Assembly (NCBI RefSeq): GCF_900589395.1 | Contig: NZ_UUIS01000044.1 | Span: 30,302-94,301 of the forward strand | Reading direction: 5' to 3' | Origin: Pseudomonas viridiflava | Lineage (GTDB): Bacteria; Pseudomonadota; Gammaproteobacteria; Pseudomonadales; Pseudomonadaceae | Length of the DNA stretch: 64,000 nt | Translations under genes and position numbers: made by a program | Notes under the pieces: model-generated | Databases searched by the model: none | Told to the model about the DNA's origin: nothing | The model's input: only the letters and a program-made list of their open reading frames with translations | In this document: positions 19,130 to 26,334 of the stretch, one piece after another | Position numbering within the stretch: the first letter of the stretch is position 1 | Layout of the letters: each line of letters opens with the position of its first letter

Positions 19130-21535
19130 ATGCCAACCAATACACTCCAAAGCCTGCTGGACTGGATGGCCGAGCCCGAAAGCAATGTGATGTGGGGCTG
19201 GGACGCCATCGCGGCGCTCGCCCGCGATAAAGTCAACCTGCTGCTGGCCGGTGATGCGCTGACCAGGCTCGACAGCGACAACCCATGGCCGACGTTCAGC
19301 GGTGAGGTCATTGTCAGCGAGAGTCGCGCGAAAAACCTGATGCATGGCATTGCGCTGGGTGTGCCGCGCCTGTCGTTCGAAAATGCCACGGTCGACGATA
19401 GCCGGGCGCGCCTGAGCGTGCCGGTGATCGGTGGAGTACGACTGGGTGTGAAAAAAACCGTGGACCGCTGGCGGGTGACCCGGATCGATGAGTTCGACCC
19501 ACTGCAAGGGCCGGTGCTGTCTGTGGAGCTGCAACTGGCTCAACTGCCGGGTCAGGTTCAGGGTCAAACCCGACTGGGCCTGGATCTGCGCCTGAGCGAC
19601 AACCCGCGCCTGGGACCTGAAGGGACCGACGTCGAGCAGCAAAGGGCCGGCGAGTTCTTCAAGGCACTGATCGATCAATGGCCCCAGGACCTGGGCGTGC
19701 TACAGCTGGGTGTGCTTGACGGGTCGCCTGACCAGCCACTGTCGTTGCAGGCTTACCGCCTGCGCAGTCAGTTGCGCCGCGACCAGACCCCGGCACCCAG
19801 CGCGTCAGCGGAGGGCGACGGTGCACTGTTGCTGTTCATGTGCCTGGCAGGCCATGAGGAGGGCGGCAGCGTGGGGGCTTCGTTTCGCTACCTGATCCCG
19901 GATGATGAAGGTACGGATTTTTCGGCCACGCTCTTGTTCGACCAGCAGCTCAAGGGCGTTGAGATTGGCCATCCAGGCACCGTGTCCGAACGCTGCGCGC
20001 AGCTGATCGACAGCCGCGATTTCACCATCGAGTATGGGCAGCAGGGACAATGGCGTTCAATGCAGGCCAACGCCGGGGCGCTGACATTCGAGGCCGCCAC
20101 CCGGACCCTGGCCGGATTCAGCTTCAAGGGCGAAGCCATGACGGCGAGCATCGCCAGTCCGGCCTTGGCCTTTGCCGCGAACAGCAGCACGCCGCTGCGT
20201 ATCGAGCAGCTTGAAGACCAGCAGGTCAGCATTGAGTGGGGCTCGAGCAGCACCTTGGGCAGCGCTGTAAGTTTCCGTTCGGCCAGCCGTAACGATTGGC
20301 CTGGCGCCACGATCGAAGAAGAGTATTTTTTCCATCTTTCGGCCCGTTACGCGCCCGATGACAATGACCCTGCACGGTTGCAGTTGCGTGCCTGGCATAT
20401 CGACATCGACGCGCGGCAGCACCCGACGGCGCCATTGCCTGCCGGGGCAGACATGGATGCGCTGGCCTGGCAGGCCTTCACCCGGTACGTCGGCCGCCAG
20501 ATCGTCAGGCTGCTGGGAGCGGTGATCAAAGCTGGCCTGGCGCAGGCCCTGAAGACCGGATTCAGGTGCGAAGCTTCGTTGATGGGCCTGTTCAAGAACA
20601 CGATGACACTGGATTTCAGGCAGGCCATTCACACGGATGTAATGGCCGCGCCCCGGGATATCGGCGTTTTCGGTCGTGTCGACACGCAGCACGGCGCGCC
20701 GCAAGTCGAGCCGTTACAACCGGTGCTTGTGGCGGGCGGCACCCAGGTGTTCAGCGGCCAACCGGCCAGCCAGGACCTGCAGTGGTCCGTCGCCTCGCTG
20801 CAGCCGCCCGACGGCGAGGCGGGCACTATCGACGCCCAGGGGCTGTATCGGGCGCCGACAGCCGCGGCCTTGCAGGGCCGCTTCCAGCGGTTGCGGGTCA
20901 CCGCCACCGAGGCCGCCGGCGAGCAACGCAGCGATGCCTTGGTGACCGTGGTACGTCAGGGTCTGACGGTCAATCCGGTGATCATCGAGTGCAACCGGGG
21001 CGAGCAGGCCTTGTTGCAGGCCGGCGTCCTTGGCGAGGGCGATCTTGAATGGGCAATCCTCGACCCGGTCGAGGGGCTCAGTGGTCGTCTGATCCTGCCC
21101 GAAGACAGCCATCGCACGTGCATCTATCAGGCCACCGACCAACAGCGCCCGGGTTGCACCTTTGTGCCAGAACGGATTGAGGTGCGCGACAGCCTGACCG
21201 GCACCACGGCACAGGTGTTGGTGCTGGTGCTGCTGGCCACTTCGAGCCTGAGCATTGACTGTGTCGCAGATCCAGCCCTGACGCCGGACCAGTTACGCCT
21301 GCAAGCAACGCTCAATGGCCAGGTTCTGTCGGGCGTGCAGTGGCGCCTGGCCCCAGGCGGGACGGGCAGTATCGATGCCGATGGCCTGTACACCAGCGAT
21401 CCTGACGGGCCACTGCCTTTTGTCCTGGTGCTGGCCAGGGTCGAGGGGGCCGGAATGACTTTCGAAGGGTATCTGATCGTGCCGTTGCCCTTGTCACGAT
21501 TTTCCGAGGCACTGGCAGCCGTGACCCGGCACTGA
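19130..21535 (+). CDS. Array paralogue 2: GW-signature plus three Ig-like modules
   Basis: 801 residues from the ATG at 19130, which has AAGGAGG 6 bases upstream. An in-frame ATG at 19112 overlaps the previous stop but has no ribosome binding site. It is clearly related to paralogue 1 along its full length: TLQSLLDWM, MWGWDAIAALARDKVNLLL, DPLQGPVLSVEL, FRYLIPDDEG, PRDIGVFGRV. Ig-like modules begin near residues 520, 611 and 707 (GTIDAQGLYRAP in the first, GSIDADGLYTSDP in the third). It ends GYLIVPLPLSRF. The length equals that of paralogue 1, so these look like old tandem duplicates rather than recent copies. The function is unknown. Confidence 0.8.
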   Translation: MPTNTLQSLLDWMAEPESNVMWGWDAIAALARDKVNLLLAGDALTRLDSDNPWPTFSGEVIVSESRAKNLMHGIALGVPRLSFENATVDDSRARLSVPVIGGVRLGVKKTVDRWRVTRIDEFDPLQGPVLSVELQLAQLPGQVQGQTRLGLDLRLSDNPRLGPEGTDVEQQRAGEFFKALIDQWPQDLGVLQLGVLDGSPDQPLSLQAYRLRSQLRRDQTPAPSASAEGDGALLLFMCLAGHEEGGSVGASFRYLIPDDEGTDFSATLLFDQQLKGVEIGHPGTVSERCAQLIDSRDFTIEYGQQGQWRSMQANAGALTFEAATRTLAGFSFKGEAMTASIASPALAFAANSSTPLRIEQLEDQQVSIEWGSSSTLGSAVSFRSASRNDWPGATIEEEYFFHLSARYAPDDNDPARLQLRAWHIDIDARQHPTAPLPAGADMDALAWQAFTRYVGRQIVRLLGAVIKAGLAQALKTGFRCEASLMGLFKNTMTLDFRQAIHTDVMAAPRDIGVFGRVDTQHGAPQVEPLQPVLVAGGTQVFSGQPASQDLQWSVASLQPPDGEAGTIDAQGLYRAPTAAALQGRFQRLRVTATEAAGEQRSDALVTVVRQGLTVNPVIIECNRGEQALLQAGVLGEGDLEWAILDPVEGLSGRLILPEDSHRTCIYQATDQQRPGCTFVPERIEVRDSLTGTTAQVLVLVLLATSSLSIDCVADPALTPDQLRLQATLNGQVLSGVQWRLAPGGTGSIDADGLYTSDPDGPLPFVLVLARVEGAGMTFEGYLIVPLPLSRFSEALAAVTRH

Positions 21536-21566
21536 GGTTCGATTCGATTGCCAGGGAGGCAACGTC

Positions 21567-23948
21567 ATGAGTAGCAACTCAAGGGAAGGCCTGTTGCAGT
21601 GGATGGCCAATCCGCAAACCGACGTCATGTGGGGCTGGGATTGCATTGTGGCCATGGCTCGCCATGAGGCCAACCGTTTATTGATGCATGAATACATCGC
21701 CCGCTTCGATTCGGGCACTTATCTACCTGTGATCAGTGGTGAGGTACAAGACGCTGATGGACTCAAGCAGGTCATCCAGGATTTTGTGCTGGACTGGCCG
21801 CGCCTGTCGTTCGCGCACGGCGGCCTGATCGACAGCAAGGCATCGTTGACCATGGCCGTGCTGGGCGGGCTGCAGTTGACGATGAACAAGCACCTCGACA
21901 CCTGGCACGCCGTTACGATCAGCGAAATCGACCCTTTGCAAGGCCCGTGTCTGTTCCTTGACCTGGACCTTGACGAGGTGCCGGGCACGGTCGGTGAAGA
22001 CGGCAGGGTGATGCTTGATCTGCGTCACAGCGACAACTTTCGCCTCAGCTTCAACCTGGATGAGAACGAACCCGACAAGGGCGGTGAATTTTTCCAGGTG
22101 CTGTTCAAGGCGCTGCCCGACGAGCAACGGATCCTGCTGCTGGGCATGATCGAACCCAACGCTGGCAGCCTGAGCCCGCAGTCGTTCAAACTGCGTACCC
22201 AGCGCGTGGCCGAGCCCACTGCAGCAGACCCGGGCGACGGCGCAATCCTGATCTTCATGCGTATGCAGGGCAGCGAGGAGGGTGGGATACCCGGCAACGC
22301 CTATCGCTTCCTGATTGCCGATGACCCCAAACCTGGCGACAGCGCTACCGTGCTGCTCAGTGAGCAACGCACCCAGGGCCTGCCGGCCGATTACCTGCTC
22401 GACAGTTGTGCCATGCTGATTGCCAGCGATGACTTCGACAAGCAGTACGATGCCAGTGGGCAGCTGACTCAGGCACAGGCCAGGAGCGGCGCGCTGCACT
22501 TTGATGCCCGCACCGACACGCTGCTGCCGTTCGTCTACGAAGGCCAGTTTCTGCTGGTCACTCTGGAGTCTTCCAGCCTGTCATTTCCGGCGGGCGGCCA
22601 GAATCCCTTGACCATCAGGACGCTGGACGAGGGGCGCATCGCGGTCGAGTGGCACACCGAGGCTATCCGTTCCACGACATTCAGGTTCACCAAGGCCGTT
22701 GGCGACGAGCAGGTGGCGCCGGACTTCACAATCGAGCAGCGTTATGTCCTTGACCTGTCAGCCGTCTATGGCCACGTCGAGGAGCACGGTCAAGACGTGT
22801 TCAAACCGCTCACCTGGACACTGGATATTGCCCACCAGGACGTCAATGCCGCCGAGCAAATGAAATCTGGAGCCAATCCGGGATGGACATTGGTGGTGGT
22901 GTATGTCGTGGCTCAGTTGGTGATTTTGTCGCAGCAGATGATCGACCCCTATATCCGCAGCGTGCTTTATCGTGATTTCAGGTTTACCACGCCCATGCGT
23001 GCGTTTCTGAGCAACAGCCTCCGGCTGGTGACAGGCAAAACCATTGAGATCGATGACTATCATCTGCCCCGCGACACTGCTGCATTCGGCCATGTCGCTG
23101 CGCGGTTCAGCGGTTTTGCCGTCGAGCCTGCCGAGGTGATCATCGGTGCCGGGGCCAGCCAGTCCTTCAGGGTCACGCCGGCCATCGAGCCATTGCAATG
23201 GTCCATTGCCGGGTTGAACACAGCCAGCAACGACCTGGGCAGCATCGATGCCAACGGCCTCTACCATGCCCCTGCGGCACAAACCCTCGACAGCCGTTGG
23301 CTACGACTACGGGTCACGGCCACCGAGCCTGCCAGTGGCCAGCAGCATTCGGCCCTGGTGACAGTGGTGCGCGAAGTGCTGACGGTCAACCCCTTGATCC
23401 AGCAGTGCGCCAAAGGCGAACAATTGACCCTGTATGCCGGCCGCCTGGGCGATGGCCGTCTTGAGTGGTCGATCCTCGACCCCGTCGACGGGCAGAGCGG
23501 CAGCCTGATTCCCGATGAGCAAGGGCTGCGTTGCACCTATAAAGCCACTGAACAGCAGGTACCGGGCAGCGCCTGTGTGCTCGAGCGGGTCCAGGTACGT
23601 GACAGCCTGAGCGGCGCCAGCCGGGTGGCATGGGTACTGGTGATGCTCGCCCCGCCAAGCCTGAGCATCGCGCTGCTGGCCGATGCCGCCTTGCCGCCCG
23701 GTCAGGTACGGCTGCAAGCCCGGCTGGAAAGCTATTTGCCCGAGGGGGTGCAGTGGCATCTGGCACTGGACGGTCCGGGCAGTATCGACAACGACGGCCT
23801 CTACACCAGCGACCCTGCAGCCTTGCAGCGTTTCGTACTGGTGCAGGCCAGGCTCGAGGCAATGGGCATGGTGTTCGAAGGGCACCTGACCCTGCCTCTG
23901 CCCCTTCAGCAATTCCCGTATCAACTGGCAGCCATGATCCGACACTAG
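21567..23948 (+). CDS. Array paralogue 3: GW-signature plus three Ig-like modules
   Basis: 793 residues; GGGAGG precedes the ATG by 8 bases. It is closest to paralogue 1 in the N-terminus: GLLQWMANPQTDVMWGWD, AVLGGLQL, DPLQGP, EVPGTVGED and LRHSDNFRL all have counterparts there. The junction motif is LPRDTAAFGHV. Ig-like modules begin near residues 515, 604 and 698, with LGSIDANGLYHAP in the first. It ends HLTLPLPLQQF. There is no signal peptide. A hydrophobic patch TLVVVYVVAQLVILS near residue 433 could be a buried helix, as expected of a lipid-binding tube, or a membrane-active segment; this is not decidable by eye. Confidence 0.8.
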   Translation: MSSNSREGLLQWMANPQTDVMWGWDCIVAMARHEANRLLMHEYIARFDSGTYLPVISGEVQDADGLKQVIQDFVLDWPRLSFAHGGLIDSKASLTMAVLGGLQLTMNKHLDTWHAVTISEIDPLQGPCLFLDLDLDEVPGTVGEDGRVMLDLRHSDNFRLSFNLDENEPDKGGEFFQVLFKALPDEQRILLLGMIEPNAGSLSPQSFKLRTQRVAEPTAADPGDGAILIFMRMQGSEEGGIPGNAYRFLIADDPKPGDSATVLLSEQRTQGLPADYLLDSCAMLIASDDFDKQYDASGQLTQAQARSGALHFDARTDTLLPFVYEGQFLLVTLESSSLSFPAGGQNPLTIRTLDEGRIAVEWHTEAIRSTTFRFTKAVGDEQVAPDFTIEQRYVLDLSAVYGHVEEHGQDVFKPLTWTLDIAHQDVNAAEQMKSGANPGWTLVVVYVVAQLVILSQQMIDPYIRSVLYRDFRFTTPMRAFLSNSLRLVTGKTIEIDDYHLPRDTAAFGHVAARFSGFAVEPAEVIIGAGASQSFRVTPAIEPLQWSIAGLNTASNDLGSIDANGLYHAPAAQTLDSRWLRLRVTATEPASGQQHSALVTVVREVLTVNPLIQQCAKGEQLTLYAGRLGDGRLEWSILDPVDGQSGSLIPDEQGLRCTYKATEQQVPGSACVLERVQVRDSLSGASRVAWVLVMLAPPSLSIALLADAALPPGQVRLQARLESYLPEGVQWHLALDGPGSIDNDGLYTSDPAALQRFVLVQARLEAMGMVFEGHLTLPLPLQQFPYQLAAMIRH

Positions 23949-23979
23949 CGCTTACCACCATTGCCAGGGAGGCAATATC

Positions 23980-26289
23980 ATGACGAACAATTCTATCGAG
24001 AGCCTATTGGCCTGGATGAGCGAGGGCACCCGCACCTATGAGTGGGATGCCATCATTGCCTTGTCCGGCGACGGTGTGAATCAGAGCCTGCAGCAGCAAT
24101 ATGCCCGGCGTCTGAGCGAGGGTGAGTCATGGCGGTTGCCGGACGCCGTGGTGCCGGTGCCCGGAACCCAGGTGACTCATTACTTCCATGATGTGCAGGT
24201 CGGCCCACCGTGTTTCACCTTTGCACGAGCCGGCCTGGATCGTTCCGATACGTCCCTGCGCCTGCCCGTCCTGGGCGGCGTGGGTTTGAGGGTCGCGAAC
24301 GTGGCCGGTATCAAGGAAATTACTCGTGTTGCAGCCTTCGATCCGCTCAATGGCCCGCAATTGCGCATGGACATACAGCTCGCCAGTCAAACCAGTGGCG
24401 TAGGGCTGGACCTGGCCCAGGGTGAAGACGTTGTGCTGGATTTCAGTCCTGCACCTGCCGAGCAGCGCGCGGCGGGTGAGGTGTTCAAGGCCTGGCTTCA
24501 AGGGCAGGACAGCGCCTGGCGCAATTGGCCGGTGGCCCGGTTGCCCGAAGCGGACAACCCCTTCATGACCTGCAGGCAGATCAGCTTGCGCACCCAGGCG
24601 CGCCCTGGACAAACGCAGACGTTACCTCACGCAGACCGAGACGGCGCGCTGTTGCTGTTTGCGCGTATGGAGCACGGTGTTGCCGGTGGATACCCCGGTC
24701 AGGATTCGGATTTCCGCTACCTGATCCCGGACGATGAACAGCAGCGCTGTGCCGTGACCACTGTCTTGTCTTCTCACTTGCTGCACCGTGCGGCATTGGG
24801 CGAAGCCATGCCGCAACTGGCCGACGACGTCGAGTTCGACTACGAGCCTGCCGGTTCGTTACATCAGGGGCGCATGATCGCGCGCCAGGGACACCTGCAA
24901 GTACCCGCCAGCGCCTGGCATAACAACGGTCTGGAATTTGAGTGCGATGCGTTCACGCTCCAGGCGGCAGACGGCGCAGGCGGGTTGTGTGCCGAGTTCA
25001 ATCGTACCGTTGCAGTGCAAACCTTACAGGCGCCTTGCACGGTGACCATACGCCACCGGCCCGAGGGCAGCAGTGAGGACTGGCAGAGCAGCACCGCAAC
25101 CTTCAACGTTCATATCGAGTACGAGTTTTATCTGTCCCAGGAGCCTGAGGAGTCGGCAGGCATGCTCGGCAATCTGTTCGCGCCCCTGCGCCATATTGGC
25201 GAGACGTCGCGGGTGTCCGGGCTGGAGAATACCGACCCGGTGGTCCTGACAAAGGTCGAAGGCTTTTTGGCCTATGTCGTCAAGCAGGCCCTCTTGGGGC
25301 GCTTTGCGCGCACGCTGAACATCACGGCGTCGCAGCGCTTTATCGACACCTTTCAAACCGCAGGCGGGCAGGCCCTGCTGCCTGTGCGCCGTGCGCTGCC
25401 TCATGACCATGCCGTATTCAACGCACTGGGCCCGGCCGGGCAAGGCTGGCAGATCGTCGAACAACAACCCCGGGTGGCTGCCGGCGAAAGTCTGTTGTTG
25501 CAGACCGAACCGCCACGCAGCGGGCTCAGTTGGCGTGTGGATACGCTTGCGGGCAGCAGCGGCGATCCGGGCACTATCGATTCGCAAGGCCTGTACCAGG
25601 CACCGCTGGCCGAGGCCATGGCCGGTCCGGCCAGCCAAGTGCTGGTCACGGCCAGCGAGCCGTCTTCAGGCGCTACCAGCGCCGTCTTGCTGACAGTATT
25701 CAGGCAGCCGCTGGCCATCGATCCGTTGATTCAGGTGTGCAGCTTTGGCGAGCGCGTATCGTTCAGCGGCCTGGGGTTGCAGGACGGTGACCTGGCATGG
25801 TCGCTGGTCAATCCGGTGCCGGGGGAAAGCGGAAGCCTTGAGCCCGACCGGGCCTGTGCAGGTGCCTGTGTTTATCAGGCGGGCGCGCAATTGGCCGACC
25901 GCAACCATGTGATCGATGAAGTACAGGTGCTCAACGCCAGCACCGGTCATGCACGCTCGGCCTGGGTACTGGTACGCCATCAGTTGCCATTGATCTTCAT
26001 CGAGCCTGAAGCAAAGCCGGGCGATGCGGCGGATCAATTGCAGTACGCCTACAGCGCCTCCACGGGCAACCCGGTCAACGCTGTCTGGAGCTTGCCGCTG
26101 CAAGGGCCGGGGTCGATTGATGAAAACGGCTTGTACCACGCCGATCCGGCGGCCAGCGAATCGTTCGTGCTGGTGGTTGCTACCCGCGATTCGGCCAGCA
26201 ACCCAAGCCAGGCGTACCTCATCCTGCCGCTGCCCTTGCAGCATTTTCCGGCGTTGATCGATTCCCTGAGCCGACAGACCAGGCCTTGA
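23980..26289 (+). CDS. Array paralogue 4: diverged GW-type protein plus three Ig-like modules
   Basis: 769 residues; GGGAGG precedes the ATG by 8 bases and the leader is almost identical to that of paralogue 3. The N-terminus keeps SIESLLAWMSEG but has EWDAIIALSGDGVNQSL in place of GWD, the same spacing without the Gly. FDPLNGPQLRM, FRYLIPDDEQ and a degenerate junction LPHDHAVFNAL are recognisable. Ig-like modules begin near residues 488, 577 and 670 (PGTIDSQGLYQAP, GSIDENGLYHADP). It ends YLILPLPLQHF. Overall it is the same architecture, clearly more diverged than paralogues 1-3. The function is unknown. Confidence 0.8.
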   Translation: MTNNSIESLLAWMSEGTRTYEWDAIIALSGDGVNQSLQQQYARRLSEGESWRLPDAVVPVPGTQVTHYFHDVQVGPPCFTFARAGLDRSDTSLRLPVLGGVGLRVANVAGIKEITRVAAFDPLNGPQLRMDIQLASQTSGVGLDLAQGEDVVLDFSPAPAEQRAAGEVFKAWLQGQDSAWRNWPVARLPEADNPFMTCRQISLRTQARPGQTQTLPHADRDGALLLFARMEHGVAGGYPGQDSDFRYLIPDDEQQRCAVTTVLSSHLLHRAALGEAMPQLADDVEFDYEPAGSLHQGRMIARQGHLQVPASAWHNNGLEFECDAFTLQAADGAGGLCAEFNRTVAVQTLQAPCTVTIRHRPEGSSEDWQSSTATFNVHIEYEFYLSQEPEESAGMLGNLFAPLRHIGETSRVSGLENTDPVVLTKVEGFLAYVVKQALLGRFARTLNITASQRFIDTFQTAGGQALLPVRRALPHDHAVFNALGPAGQGWQIVEQQPRVAAGESLLLQTEPPRSGLSWRVDTLAGSSGDPGTIDSQGLYQAPLAEAMAGPASQVLVTASEPSSGATSAVLLTVFRQPLAIDPLIQVCSFGERVSFSGLGLQDGDLAWSLVNPVPGESGSLEPDRACAGACVYQAGAQLADRNHVIDEVQVLNASTGHARSAWVLVRHQLPLIFIEPEAKPGDAADQLQYAYSASTGNPVNAVWSLPLQGPGSIDENGLYHADPAASESFVLVVATRDSASNPSQAYLILPLPLQHFPALIDSLSRQTRP

Positions 26290-26334
26290 CCCGGGTCAGG
26301 CCAGTGCCTACAAAATTTAGCGAGTGATATCGTC

